From CAYMYN01 sp964394665 (GTDB lineage: Bacteria; Planctomycetota; UBA1135; GCA-002686595), in assembly GCA_964394665.1 (NCBI GenBank), contig CAYMYN010000031.1, positions 1-49,801 of the forward strand: a stretch of 49,801 nucleotides of DNA, written 5' to 3'. The notes beneath the pieces were generated by a model, which was given only the letters and a program-made list of their open reading frames with translations, was not told where the DNA came from and did not search any database. Position numbers and translations under genes: made by a program. This document shows, in pieces, positions 24,250 to 36,301 of the stretch. Every line of letters begins with the position of its first letter. Positions within the stretch are counted from its first letter, which is position 1.

Positions 24250-27200
24250 GTGGATCCCGTCGTTCGCAACGCAGCCCCGGGATCCGCTCCACGACCCCGC
24301 TCGCGGCTCCGGCGCCTCACCCGGCGCGGGCTGGTGGGGCTGCTGGCCCTGATCGCGGGCCTGGTGCTCAGCCACGCCCTGTGGCTACCCACCGCGCTCC
24401 AGCGCCTGCTGCCGGGGCTCGCGGCCCGCGCGGGGCTCGAGCTCGCGCTGCGCGTCGAGCGCGCCCATCTGTTCCGCTTCGAGGTGCGCGAGCTGCGCCT
24501 CGCCGACCCCAGCGGGGAGATCCCGCTCGAGTCGCTCGCGCTCGAGGAAGCTCGGGTCGAGCTGGCCCCCCTGGCGCTCCTGCGCGCGGACCCCTGGGGC
24601 GCCCTGCGGGCCACGCACCTGCGGGGCCTCGACCTGCGCCTGGACCTCACCCGAGGCGCGGACGCCGACGATCCCGGGGACGCCGTCGGGATGGGCTTCG
24701 AGCTCCCGGCGCACCTCCCCCGCATCGAGGTCCAGGACGCGACCTTCGGGCTGCGCTGGAGCGCGGAGCAGGGATTCGAGGCCCGCTCCCTGACGCTCTC
24801 GGTGCGCGCGGACGGCGAGGGTCGCCTGGCGGCGCGCGATCTCGCCCTGCGCGGACCGGAGGGGCTCGAGCTCGGCGCGCGGCGCGGCGAGTTGCGCTGC
24901 GCCTGGAACGGGGCCCACGTGCGCCTGCACTCGCTCGTGCTCGACGGTCGCGAGCTCCTCGCGCCCTCGCGCCTCGACCTCTCGCGCCTGGGGCGGGGCG
25001 AGCTCGACGCCGAGTTCGACCTGCGCCTCGGCGCGGGATCCGCGCGGATCGGGCTCGAGCTCGAGCTGGGCGCACGCCAAGGGGCGGGCGAGCTCGCGGC
25101 GCGCATCGCGGCCCGCGGCCTCGACCTGGCCGAGCTCGCACCCCTCACCCCCGAGTCCCTCCCGTCCCCCAGCGGCCGCCTGGATCTCGACGCGAAGGCG
25201 CGCGTGCCGCTCGACGATGGGCTCCGATTCACGGGCGAGCTCGCCTTCGCCGGCCGCGGGCTCGGCGCCGCGGGGGCGGAGCTCGACACCCTCGAGGGCC
25301 AGGGGCGTTTCGGCGCCGGGCGCCTGGAGGCGGGGACGCTGCGCGCGACCCGCGGCGCCAACCGCCTGGACCTGCGCGACCTCGCGCTGGCGCTCTCGGC
25401 CCCCGACGCCCTGACCTGGTTCCGCGGCGCGCGCGGCGAGCTCGAGCTCGAGCTCCCCGAGCCCGACGAGCTCCTGGGGCGCCTGGCCCTCGAGCTCCCG
25501 CCGGAGCTGCGCCCGCGGATCGAGCTCGCGGCGACCCTCTCGGGCGGGCGGCTCGAGGTGCGCCGCGCGGCTTGGGACGCGCCGGGTGCGAGCGCGCGCA
25601 TGGGAGCGGGACGCATCGACCTCACGCGGCCCGCCGAGCCGGAGCTGGACCTCGACCTCTCGCTCTCCGTCGCCGACCTCGCCCGCGCGCTGGGGCCCCT
25701 GGTCGAGGCCCCGCTCGAAGGGCGCCTGTCGGGTGTCCTGCTCCTGCGCGGCACCTGGCCCCGGCTCTCGGGCGAGCTGGAGCTCGACGGCGCCGAGCTG
25801 CGCGTCGCCGACCTGTGGCTGGGGCGGCTGGACCTGGGCATCCACGCGCGCCGCGGGGAGATCCACGTGCGACGCTTCCTGGCCCGTTCCCCGGCCGCCC
25901 GCATCGAGCTCCGCGGCGAGGTCACGCTGCCGCCCAGCGGCGGGTTCGACGCGGGCGCCCTCGACCTGCGGGACGTGGCGCTCGACCTCGACGCCCTCGA
26001 TCTCGCGCGCCTGCACCCGGACCTGCCCGCCGGCCGCGCCGCGCTGCGGCTCGCGCTGGACGGGCCCGCGGCGAACCTGCGCAGCGCCTTTTCCGGCGAG
26101 CTGCTGCTCGACGCCGGGCTCGGTGGCCCGGCGCTGGGCTGGAACGGGCTCTCGTTCGTGGGCACCGGGAACGGCCGCCAGCTCGAGCTCGAGACCCTGG
26201 AGGCGCGCGGCGACTTCGGCTCGCTCGAGCTGGGCGGCGCGGTCGAGCTCGACGCCCGCCTCGAGCCCCACGCCATCGCGCTCGCGCGGCTCTCGGCGCG
26301 CACGCCGAGCGGCGGGCTCGAGCTCGTGGCCCCCGCGCGGCTGGTGCTCGAGCAGGGCGCGCTACGCGTCGACGACCTCGAGCTCGGGGGCGAGTTGGGT
26401 CGCCTGCGCGCCGACGGCCGCCTCGACGCGAATGCGGGCGTGTTCCGCCTGACGGCCCACGACCTCGACCTGACACCCCTCGCCGGCCCCTTCCTGCCCC
26501 CCGGTCACCTGCCCGGCCGCCTCGACGCGCAGGTCGCGCTCGAGACCGGCGCGGCCGGGCTCGATCTCGAGGGTCGGGGACGCCTGCGCGGGCTGCATCT
26601 GGCGGTCGGTCCGCCCCTGGAGCTCGACTGGGACGTGACGCAGCGCGCGGGCCGCGCGGGCGGTGCGCTGCTCGTCGCCTGGCCCGACGGAGCCCTGCGC
26701 GCGCGGGCCGACCTGCCCCTCGAGCCCCTCGCGCCGGAGCCCCTGACCGAGGGGACCCTCGACGCGTCGTTCGAGCTCGGCGGGGGCTTGGCCGGTCTCG
26801 AGCCGTTCCTCGCCGCCGTCGGGTTGGAGGCCGGCGGCGCCCTCGACGCGCGCCTCGAGCTGGGGGGCACCTGGCGCGCCCTCACGGCGCGGCTGCGCGG
26901 CGATGGACAGCTCGCGCCCCTGCGCGCGGGCCGGTTCGACCTGCTCGCCGAGCCCGCGCGCGTCCGCGTGGCCCTCGATCTGGGACCCGAGGGCGCGGCG
27001 GACGAACCCGACCGTTTCGAGCTCATCGCCCCCGGGCGCTTCGAGCTCAGCGCCGCGGGCCGGCTCGGACCGGCCCTCGACGCCGTCGACCTGCTGCGGC
27101 GCGGAGCGCGCGCCCTGCTCGAGCGCGAGCTCGTGGACGGGCACGTGCGCCTCCTGGTCGCCGACGTCGGCGAGCCCGTGCGCGCGCTCGAGGCCCAGGG

Positions 27201-28395
27201 CCTCGAGCGCCAGCTCGTGCGTTCGGGGCGCGTGTCGTTCGAGGGCCGGGCCGCGGGCCCCATCGGCGCGCTCGAGCCCGAGGGCGAGCTCACGCTGAGC
27301 GGCGCGCAGGTGAACCTGGGCGCCGGCCTGCCGCCGCTGCGCAACGTGGGCGGGAGACTGCGCGGCAACCGGCGTGAGGTCGCGATCGAGGAGCTGCAAG
27401 GGGAACTCGGCGGCGCGCGGGTCGACGTGCTCGGGCGCGCCTGGAGCGAGGGGCCCGGCACGCCCTACGAGGTCGACCTCTCGCTCACGGGCCAGAACCT
27501 GCTCCTGCTGCGCGAGCGCGGCCTGCAGGTGCGCGCCGACGCCGAGCTCGTCCTCACGGGTTTCCCCGAGAGCGGCCTGCGCCTGGGCGGCACGCTGACC
27601 CTCAGCGAGGGACGCTTCGCGCGCAACCTCGACCTCCTGTCCTTCGAACGCGACCGCCGCCCGGCGGGCGCGCGCGGTCTCGAGCTCTTCAGCCTGCGCG
27701 AAGCCCCGCTCTCGGACCTGCGCTTCGACGTCGCGGTGAAGAGCCGCGGGCCGTTCCGCATCGAGAACAACGCCCTGCGCGGCGGGCTGCGGCCGGTCCT
27801 GCGCATGCGCGGCACGGGCGAAGTGCCCGTCCTCACGGGCTCGATCTTCCTCGACCCCACGCGCGTCAACCTGCCCTCGGGTTCCCTGCGTTTCGAGTCG
27901 GGGGTGATCCGCTTCGAGGAGGCGGATCCGTTCGTGCCGCGCCTCGCCTTGCAGGGCGGCATGCGCCTGCGCGGCTTCGACATCCAGGTCACGGTGCAGG
28001 GTCCCTACGATGCGCCCGAGGTGATCCTGAGCTCGAGCCCGCCGCTCTCCGATCGCGCGCTCCTGATGTTGGTCCTGACCGGCGAGCTGCCCCCCGACGA
28101 AGCCGGGGCCCTGGGCGTCGCCGGGGCCAGCCGTTCGCTCGTGATGTTCCTGGCGCGGGACTTCCTGACGCGTTGGTTCGACGACGAGTCGATCGACGAC
28201 GACGAGAGCCTGCTCGACCGACTGGAGATCACGACCGGCCGCGACGTGACGCGCCAGGGCAGCGAGACCGTCGAGGCCAGCTTCCGCATCGCCGACCAGG
28301 TGCTGCGCTCGAACGACGCCCTCTACCTGCGGGGCGAGCGCGACGTGTACGACGAGTTCAACTACGGGCTGCGGCTCCTGTTCCGATTCCGCTGA
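24250..28395 (+). CDS. tamB: TamB-type (AsmA-like) translocation and assembly module protein
   Basis: A 1381-residue protein with a basic N-terminus, a single signal-anchor helix (about residues 26-45, LVGLLALIAGLVLSHALWLP), about 1000 residues of repeating short amphipathic strands (RLD-LEL type) and a C-terminal TamB domain from about 1090. The TamB end shows LTLSEGRFARNL, FDVAVKSRGPFRIENN, LTGSIFLDPTRVNLPSGSLRF, VTVQGPYDAPEVILSSSPPLSDRALLMLVLTG and the closing aromatic-rich strand. Family members span the periplasm as a hydrophobic groove and move phospholipids or help barrel proteins fold. It overlaps the next gene, an Omp85 protein, by one base (TGATG). The GTG start is inferred from the anchor helix; the open frame extends upstream. 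Confidence 0.88.
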   Translation: MDPVVRNAAPGSAPRPRSRLRRLTRRGLVGLLALIAGLVLSHALWLPTALQRLLPGLAARAGLELALRVERAHLFRFEVRELRLADPSGEIPLESLALEEARVELAPLALLRADPWGALRATHLRGLDLRLDLTRGADADDPGDAVGMGFELPAHLPRIEVQDATFGLRWSAEQGFEARSLTLSVRADGEGRLAARDLALRGPEGLELGARRGELRCAWNGAHVRLHSLVLDGRELLAPSRLDLSRLGRGELDAEFDLRLGAGSARIGLELELGARQGAGELAARIAARGLDLAELAPLTPESLPSPSGRLDLDAKARVPLDDGLRFTGELAFAGRGLGAAGAELDTLEGQGRFGAGRLEAGTLRATRGANRLDLRDLALALSAPDALTWFRGARGELELELPEPDELLGRLALELPPELRPRIELAATLSGGRLEVRRAAWDAPGASARMGAGRIDLTRPAEPELDLDLSLSVADLARALGPLVEAPLEGRLSGVLLLRGTWPRLSGELELDGAELRVADLWLGRLDLGIHARRGEIHVRRFLARSPAARIELRGEVTLPPSGGFDAGALDLRDVALDLDALDLARLHPDLPAGRAALRLALDGPAANLRSAFSGELLLDAGLGGPALGWNGLSFVGTGNGRQLELETLEARGDFGSLELGGAVELDARLEPHAIALARLSARTPSGGLELVAPARLVLEQGALRVDDLELGGELGRLRADGRLDANAGVFRLTAHDLDLTPLAGPFLPPGHLPGRLDAQVALETGAAGLDLEGRGRLRGLHLAVGPPLELDWDVTQRAGRAGGALLVAWPDGALRARADLPLEPLAPEPLTEGTLDASFELGGGLAGLEPFLAAVGLEAGGALDARLELGGTWRALTARLRGDGQLAPLRAGRFDLLAEPARVRVALDLGPEGAADEPDRFELIAPGRFELSAAGRLGPALDAVDLLRRGARALLERELVDGHVRLLVADVGEPVRALEAQGLERQLVRSGRVSFEGRAAGPIGALEPEGELTLSGAQVNLGAGLPPLRNVGGRLRGNRREVAIEELQGELGGARVDVLGRAWSEGPGTPYEVDLSLTGQNLLLLRERGLQVRADAELVLTGFPESGLRLGGTLTLSEGRFARNLDLLSFERDRRPAGARGLELFSLREAPLSDLRFDVAVKSRGPFRIENNALRGGLRPVLRMRGTGEVPVLTGSIFLDPTRVNLPSGSLRFESGVIRFEEADPFVPRLALQGGMRLRGFDIQVTVQGPYDAPEVILSSSPPLSDRALLMLVLTGELPPDEAGALGVAGASRSLVMFLARDFLTRWFDDESIDDDESLLDRLEITTGRDVTRQGSETVEASFRIADQVLRSNDALYLRGERDVYDEFNYGLRLLFRFR

Positions 28396-30473
28396 TGGCC
28401 CGCCCCGTGCAGTTCCTGGCCCTCGTGGCGCTCGTGTGGCTCGGCGGCTGCCGCGGCGCGGGGACCTATCGGCCCTCCGACGAGATCGAGCTCGTGCTGT
28501 CGGGGGCGCGCGCGCACTCCGAGGGCGAGTTGCTGGCCGTCCTGGGCGAGGACCTGCGCAACTTCGAGACCGAAGGGTTCCAGAAGACGGCCCTCGACGA
28601 CGCTGCCTGGCGCCTCGAGGAGCACCTGCGCTCGCGGGGGTTTCCGCGGGCCGCCGTCGACTACGCCCTCGAGGTCGAGGGCCGCCCGCGGCCGCGCGCC
28701 ACCTTCCAGATCCAGGAGGGCGCCAGGGCGCGGATCGCGGCGCTCTCCTTCCCCGGCGCGCGGGCCTTCGCGCAGGAGCGCCTGCGGGCCTTCATCCTGC
28801 GGGCGCCCTCCTTCTGGCGCCGCGGCTCCCCCACGACCTGGTACGTCGAGGCCCAGGTGAACGCGGCGCTCGGCGAGCTCGAGGCGCTCTACGTCGCCCA
28901 GGGCTACAACCGCGTGCGCGTCGGGCCGCCGCAGGCGGAGTTCAGCCCCGACGGCGGGCGGGTGACCCTCGCGATCCCGGTGAACGAGGGCCCACGCGCG
29001 ATGCTCGCGGGCGTCGAGTTCGAGGGCGTCGCGCCCGAGGTGCTGGCGGACGCCCGCGCGGCCCTGGCGGAGCACGTGGGACAACCCTGGTATCCGCGCC
29101 GCGCCTACGCGCTGCGCGCCGCCCTACGCGAGCTCTACGCGGACCGCGGCCACCCCGAGGCCCGGGTCGAGTTGCGCCTGGGGCCGGAGGAGGCCGCGGC
29201 CATCCCCGCCGGCGAGCTGCGCGCCACCCTCGTCGTCGCGCCCGGACCCCGGGTGCGCATCGGCCAGGTGCTCCTCGAGGGCCAGGGCCGCACGCGCGCG
29301 AGCTTCGTCCGCTCGCGCCTGCGCCTGGAACCGGGGGATCTCTACTCCCGCCGCCTGGAGCGCGAGAGCTTCTCGCGCCTGCTCGCCACGGGCCTCTTCC
29401 GCCGCGTCGAGCTGGAGCTCGTCGAGCCCCCGGCGGACGGGGACGGGGACGGGGATTCGCAGGAACGGACGCGCGACCTGCGCGTCGTGGTCGAGGAGTT
29501 GCCCGCGCGCGAGCTGTACGTCGAGCCGGGCTACGGCTCGTACGAACTCCTGCGCCTGCGGGTCGGCGCGGCCGATCGCAACGTGCTCGGCCGCGGCCAG
29601 ACCGCCCGCAGCGAAGCCTCCCTGGCCCAACGCGCCGTGCGCGGCGAGGTCGGGTACCTCTGGCCCGCGCTCTTCGGCTCCGAGTTCGCGCTCGACGGGC
29701 GCCTGTTCGCCGGACGGCGCGACGAGCCGTCCTTCGTGCGCGAGGACGTCGGCACCGAGTGGCGGCTCACGCGGCCGCTCTCCCGGCACGTGCGCGCGAC
29801 CCTGGGGTACGAGTTCCGACAGTCCTCCGCGCGGGACATCGACGCCGTCCTGGAGCCCGACGACGACGTCCTGCTCTCGGTGCTCTCGCTCTCGCCCTTC
29901 TTCGACACCCGCGACAGCCTGTTCTGGCCGGGCAGCGGCACCCTGGCGCGCATCAAGGCCGAGTGGTCCGACGAGTGGCTGGGTTCGCAGCTCGACTACG
30001 TGCGCCTCTTGGGCACCCTGGCGCGCTACCACACCCTCTCCGACCCCCTGGTGCTGGCCTGGGCCTACCGCACGGGCCTGATCTTCCCCGCGGGGGACAC
30101 CGACACGATCCCGATCCAGGAACGCTTCTTCAACGGCGGCGAGAGCTCGGTGCGTTCGTTCAAGGAATCCCAGCTCGGCCCCAAGGACGCCGCCGGAGAG
30201 CCGCTCGGCGGAGAGGCCTTCAACGTGCTCAGCGTCGAGTTGCGTTACCGCTTTGCCCGTTCTTGGCAGGCGGCCCTCTTCGCCGACGCGGGCAACGTGG
30301 CCGCCCAGGTCGACGACTGGGGGCGATTCTCGGGCCTGGGCTACGCCGTGGGCGCCGGCCTGCGCTGGCTGCTGCCGATCGGCCCGATCCGCCTGGACCT
30401 GGGCGTCAACCCCGACCCCGGTCCCGGCGAGGACGACTACCGCCTGCACTTCAGCGTCGGCTCGGCCTTCTGA
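28395..30473 (+). CDS. Omp85 (BamA/TamA-like) outer-membrane protein with lipoprotein signal
   Basis: A 692-residue protein. It begins with a signal ending in lipobox LGGC (Cys19), so it is predicted to be lipid-modified, unlike classical BamA/TamA. Residues about 95-360 contain POTRA-like repeats (for example VRIGQVLLEGQGRTRASFVRSRLRLEPGD). The rest is a 16-strand-type Omp85 barrel with the loop-6 signature NGGESSVRSFKE (about 580-591; usually VRGF/Y, the Arg is kept) and a terminal strand ending in Phe. Coupled translation with the TamB-type gene indicates a TamA role in the same envelope-spanning complex. The order (B then A) is reversed from E. coli. Confidence 0.87.
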   Translation: MARPVQFLALVALVWLGGCRGAGTYRPSDEIELVLSGARAHSEGELLAVLGEDLRNFETEGFQKTALDDAAWRLEEHLRSRGFPRAAVDYALEVEGRPRPRATFQIQEGARARIAALSFPGARAFAQERLRAFILRAPSFWRRGSPTTWYVEAQVNAALGELEALYVAQGYNRVRVGPPQAEFSPDGGRVTLAIPVNEGPRAMLAGVEFEGVAPEVLADARAALAEHVGQPWYPRRAYALRAALRELYADRGHPEARVELRLGPEEAAAIPAGELRATLVVAPGPRVRIGQVLLEGQGRTRASFVRSRLRLEPGDLYSRRLERESFSRLLATGLFRRVELELVEPPADGDGDGDSQERTRDLRVVVEELPARELYVEPGYGSYELLRLRVGAADRNVLGRGQTARSEASLAQRAVRGEVGYLWPALFGSEFALDGRLFAGRRDEPSFVREDVGTEWRLTRPLSRHVRATLGYEFRQSSARDIDAVLEPDDDVLLSVLSLSPFFDTRDSLFWPGSGTLARIKAEWSDEWLGSQLDYVRLLGTLARYHTLSDPLVLAWAYRTGLIFPAGDTDTIPIQERFFNGGESSVRSFKESQLGPKDAAGEPLGGEAFNVLSVELRYRFARSWQAALFADAGNVAAQVDDWGRFSGLGYAVGAGLRWLLPIGPIRLDLGVNPDPGPGEDDYRLHFSVGSAF

Positions 30474-30502
30474 ACCGCGGCGGAGTTCTGCTGGACCGAG
30501 GA

Positions 30503-33076
<2,574 letters not shown>

Positions 33077-33206
33077 TGGTACGAGTCGGGCTGCGAGCGG
33101 GCCGCGTCCCATCCTGGGAAGCCCCGGCGCCCGTTCCAAGTCCCGGCCCTGGAGCGGAGCCCACGCCCGGGCGGAACCCGCTCCCCCGCCAGGCGCTGGC
33201 CCCGGG

Positions 33207-33212
33207 TAGGCT
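33207..33212 (+). promoter_or_regulatory. Possible -10 box for the secreted protein
   Basis: TAGGCT followed by CG in the spacer after lon, 47 nt before the ATG at 33260. Confidence 0.3.
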
Positions 33213-33259
33213 CGTGGTGCTCCTCCGACCTCGCGCTTCCCCCGCACACCCAGAACGCC

Positions 33260-34243
33260 ATGCGCACCCGATCGATCCTGCCGTGTCTGCTCCTCTGCGC
33301 CTCGCTCGCCGCGCCGCACCCCGCGGAGGCCGCCCCCGGCGGCGGGCGCAACGATCCGGGGAGCCTGCTGATCTTCCCCGAGATCGACTCCCGGCCCGGA
33401 CGCCTGACCTTCCTGACGATCACGAACACCAGCGGCGCGCCGGGCAACATCGGCGTGCACTTCATCTACGTCGACGAGACGACCTGCCTCAAGGCCGATG
33501 CGAACGCGCTGCTCACGCCCTACGACACCCTGACGGTCGTCACCGGCGCCCACGCCCCCTCGACCCAACGCGGATTCTGCTACGCCTACGCCCGTATCGG
33601 CGGCACCGCCGTCAGCCACAACCACCTGGCGGGCTCGCTGATGATCCTCGACGGCACGCAGAGCACCGAGTACGGCATGAACGCCATGGTCTTCCAGGCC
33701 ATGACCGCGCCCGGTACGAACACCGACCTCGACGGCGACGGCATCCGCGACCTCAACGGGATCGAGTACCAGGCGGCCCCGAACCGCATCGCGATCCCGC
33801 GCTTCCTGGGTCAGTTCCCGGCCCCCGCCGACCAGTCCTTCGGCGCCGACCTGGTCTTCGTCGGCCTGACGGGCACGCGCTTTTCGACCAGCGTCGACTT
33901 CTTGATCTTCAACGACAACGAGGAGGCCTTCTCGGGCTCGTTCAGCTTCGGCTGCTGGGCGCGCAAGCCGCTGCTCGAGATCTCGGGGGCCTTCGGCAAC
34001 GCGTTCCTCAAGAACTTCACGAACCAGAACCCGAACGAGATCATCGGCATGTCGCAGATGGAGTCGGGTTGGATCCTGCTCGACGGCGGCGTGGCGGTCT
34101 CGCCCACCACCACCGTCGTCGACCCGGCCTTCCTGGCGGTGCTCGTGGAACGCGGCCGCCTCTCCTCCTCCTCCCTGCCCTTCACCCTGGGCGAGCAGAC
34201 CAACGGCGGGTTGCTCTCGTCCTCGAACGGCGGCAACAACTGA
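33260..34243 (+). CDS. Secreted protein of unknown function
   Basis: A 327-residue protein with a clear signal peptide (residues 1-25, cut after AEA). The mature part opens with GGGRNDPGSLLIFPEIDSRPGRLTFLTITN and continues as a beta-rich, Gly/Asn/Thr-rich chain with three isolated cysteines, a loop of the form DLDGDGIRDLNG (about residues 157-168) that resembles a calcium-binding thrombospondin-type-3 or dockerin-like repeat, and a Ser-rich tail. I do not recognise the family, though proteins that start with SLLIFPE after the signal are a recurrent type in environmental Gram-negatives. It is divergent from lon and stands alone. Confidence 0.75.
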   Translation: MRTRSILPCLLLCASLAAPHPAEAAPGGGRNDPGSLLIFPEIDSRPGRLTFLTITNTSGAPGNIGVHFIYVDETTCLKADANALLTPYDTLTVVTGAHAPSTQRGFCYAYARIGGTAVSHNHLAGSLMILDGTQSTEYGMNAMVFQAMTAPGTNTDLDGDGIRDLNGIEYQAAPNRIAIPRFLGQFPAPADQSFGADLVFVGLTGTRFSTSVDFLIFNDNEEAFSGSFSFGCWARKPLLEISGAFGNAFLKNFTNQNPNEIIGMSQMESGWILLDGGVAVSPTTTVVDPAFLAVLVERGRLSSSSLPFTLGEQTNGGLLSSSNGGNN

Positions 34244-34334
34244 CCTTCCAAGTCGATGCGCCTCGACGCGACGATCCCGGGCGGCGCGGGCCGACCGGGA
34301 CCGTTTCGTCGAGCGTGGGGTGCGGCCCGAGCCC

Positions 34335-35027
34335 CTACCAGGCGAAGGCGCCCACCTGCGCGTCGTTGTGGCCGCTGCGCGACCAACTGCGGCCGAGCCA
34401 GCGGCCGCCCGAGTGCTCGAAGCGGGCCGAGCGGCCCACGACCGAGGATTCGACCTCGGAGAGCGGCGCGTACCAGCGCGCCAGCGGCATCGTGCAGCAC
34501 GCGCGATCGGGCATCAGCAGGCCCTCGAGACGCGCGACGCCGGGCACGTGGACCGCGTAGGACTCGCCCGCGCGTTCGACGCGCAGCGCGCCGCGCTCCT
34601 GGGCGCGCACCCGGCCGAGGGACGCGCCGTGGCGGGCGCGGACCAGGGCCGCGGCGGCGGCGCGCGTGGGTGCGTCCGGGCCGTCGACGTAGAGCACGCT
34701 CTCGATCCGGGCGCCCTCGAGCGCGAGGTTGCGATCGCCGGCCACCAGGGCCACGACGCTCGCCCCGGCGAGATCGAGGCCGTCGTGCTCGCCGCCCTCG
34801 AAGCGCCAGGCGAGCAGGGCCTCGGCGCCCGAGGTCACGAGCTCGGAGTTGTAGTGGCAGGCCCCGGCGAAGACGCTCGCCGTGCGCGCCTCGACGAACA
34901 GCCCGCGGGGGGCCGTCGCCCGGGCCGCGCCGTCGCATACGGCGCTCGCGGCCAGGCTCGCGTGGGGCTGCGCCACGGACGGCGCGAGGACGGCCAGGAA
35001 CAGCAGCGGGATGCTCGGGACGATCAT
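34335..35027 (-). CDS. Exported DUF1326-like protein in the oxidoreductase operon
   Basis: A 230-residue protein with a signal peptide (about residues 1-19). The core (FVEARTASVFAGACHYNSELVTSGAEALLAWRF) resembles the DUF1326 pattern, a family of unknown function that often keeps a Cys-His pair in the first strand. Later Cys-Cys (RACCTMP) may form a metal or disulfide site. It lies 5 nt after the stop of the small Cys-rich gene, with a GGAGG ribosome site overlapping that stop, and is the last gene of the oxidoreductase operon. Its link with the molybdoenzyme is contextual. The DUF1326 call is by eye and moderate. Confidence 0.65.
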   Translation of the reverse strand: MIVPSIPLLFLAVLAPSVAQPHASLAASAVCDGAARATAPRGLFVEARTASVFAGACHYNSELVTSGAEALLAWRFEGGEHDGLDLAGASVVALVAGDRNLALEGARIESVLYVDGPDAPTRAAAAALVRARHGASLGRVRAQERGALRVERAGESYAVHVPGVARLEGLLMPDRACCTMPLARWYAPLSEVESSVVGRSARFEHSGGRWLGRSWSRSGHNDAQVGAFAW

Positions 35028-35032
35028 GGGGT

Positions 35033-35275
35033 TCAGGCCTCCGGCAAGGTCGGCTCGGCGCCGTAGGGTTCGAAGCAGTCGCGCCCGCGGCGGCAACCCT
35101 CGGGGTTCGCCAGGCGGTCGTCGGGGCCGACGGCCTCCATGGTGCGGCGGCACCAGACCCAGCGGCTGGCGTCGAAGAGGTCTTCGGCCGCCTGGGGCGG
35201 GCGCTCGAGGAAGTACGCCTTCTTCGAGCACAGGTGGGCGCAGAAGGGGCTGATCTCGAATCCGGTGGTCGGCAT
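35033..35275 (-). CDS. Small Cys-rich protein, likely accessory to the oxidoreductase
   Basis: An 80-residue protein with five cysteines (C12, C16, C42, C61, C67) and no signal peptide. It starts MPTTGFEISPFC and shows CAHLCSKKAYFLER, WVWCRRTMEAVG and CRRGRDCFEP. The cysteine layout could bind an Fe-S cluster or zinc. It sits 14 nt after the FAD-subunit stop and 5 nt before the DUF1326-like gene, so it is co-transcribed with the molybdoenzyme. I recognise no named family. Codon use and reading frame are clean, so it is a real gene. Confidence 0.7.
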   Translation of the reverse strand: MPTTGFEISPFCAHLCSKKAYFLERPPQAAEDLFDASRWVWCRRTMEAVGPDDRLANPEGCRRGRDCFEPYGAEPTLPEA

Positions 35276-35289
35276 GGCACTTCCCGGGT

Positions 35290-36285
35290 TCAGGCCAGGG
35301 CTCGCAGGGCCTTCAGGATCAGGCCGCGGGTGAGGGGGACCTTGTAGCCGTTGTGCGCGAGCGGCTCGGCGTCCCGCAGGGCATCCGCCGCGGCGCGCTC
35401 CCAGATCTCGCGCTCCATGGCCTGGCCGACGAGCAGCTTCTCGGTGCGCGCGCAGCGCCACGGCACGGGGGCCACGCCGCCGAGCACCAGGCGCGCCGCC
35501 TCGATCGTCTCGCCCGAGTGCCACAGGCACAGGGCCACGGCGGACAACGCGAAGTCGAACGAGCCGCGCTCGCGGGCCTTGAGGTAGACCGAGCGCATCC
35601 CGGCGCGTTGGGCGGGAACGCGCACCGAGACCAACAGCTCACCCGGCGCGAGCCGCGTCTCGCGCCGCACGTCGCCCTCCGAGGGCAGGACGTAGAAGTC
35701 CTCGAGGGCCAGCGTGCGCGTGCCGGCCGGCCCCGCGAGGGTCACCTCGGCGCCCAGGGCCACGAGCGCCGGCGCCAGGTCCGAGGGATGCACGATCCAG
35801 CTCGGACCGGCGCCCAGGATCGCGTTGTACTTGTTGAGGCCCTCGTAGGCGAAGCACTCCGAGCCCCCCTTCTTCAGGCAGCGCGCGTGCTCGTTGCGGT
35901 AGTACCAGCAGCGCGGGCGCTGGCACAGGTTGCCGCCCAGGGTGGCGAGCGAGCGGATCTGCGGGCTGGCCACGGACGCCGCGGCCTGGCGCAGGATGGG
36001 CAGCGCGCGCCCCACCCGTTCGTCGCGCTCGAGGGTCACGAGCCGCGTCATGGCGCCGATCACGAGGTCCCCGCCGCCGGACCAGGTCAGGCCCTCGAGC
36101 CCCTCGACGTCGCGCAGGGACACCAGGGCCGAGGGCTCGACCAGGTGTTCCTTCATCTCCGTCAGGAGATCCTGGCCGCCCGCCAGGGGCAGCACGTCGT
36201 GGGTGCGCGCCTCGCTCCAGCTCTTGGGCAGGGCGCCGAGCGCCTCGGGGAGCGTGCGCGGCCGGATGAGATCGAAACGGTTCAT
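35290..36285 (-). CDS. FAD-binding subunit of molybdenum aldehyde oxidoreductase (PaoB-like)
   Basis: A 331-residue medium subunit of the xanthine dehydrogenase family. The FAD-binding motifs LAGGQDLLTEMK (near residue 35) and ATLGGNLCQ (about 114-122) are present. Between them and the C-terminal domain is an insert with four cysteines (C121, C126, C136, C144), as in E. coli PaoB and the 4-hydroxybenzoyl-CoA reductase beta subunit, where they hold an extra 4Fe-4S cluster. It passes electrons from the molybdenum subunit to the acceptor. No signal peptide is present, so it probably travels with the Tat-targeted 2Fe-2S subunit. It follows the molybdenum subunit gene by 16 nt. Confidence 0.92.
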   Translation of the reverse strand: MNRFDLIRPRTLPEALGALPKSWSEARTHDVLPLAGGQDLLTEMKEHLVEPSALVSLRDVEGLEGLTWSGGGDLVIGAMTRLVTLERDERVGRALPILRQAAASVASPQIRSLATLGGNLCQRPRCWYYRNEHARCLKKGGSECFAYEGLNKYNAILGAGPSWIVHPSDLAPALVALGAEVTLAGPAGTRTLALEDFYVLPSEGDVRRETRLAPGELLVSVRVPAQRAGMRSVYLKARERGSFDFALSAVALCLWHSGETIEAARLVLGGVAPVPWRCARTEKLLVGQAMEREIWERAAADALRDAEPLAHNGYKVPLTRGLILKALRALA

Positions 36286-36301
36286 GCTGAGGGCTCCGCG
36301 G

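Noticed and set aside
25400..25520. Dense GAGCTCGAGCTC-like repeats inside tamB
   Set aside because: They encode Leu-Glu alternation (LELELPEPDEL) of the beta-strand repeats and reflect codon bias, not a DNA repeat element.
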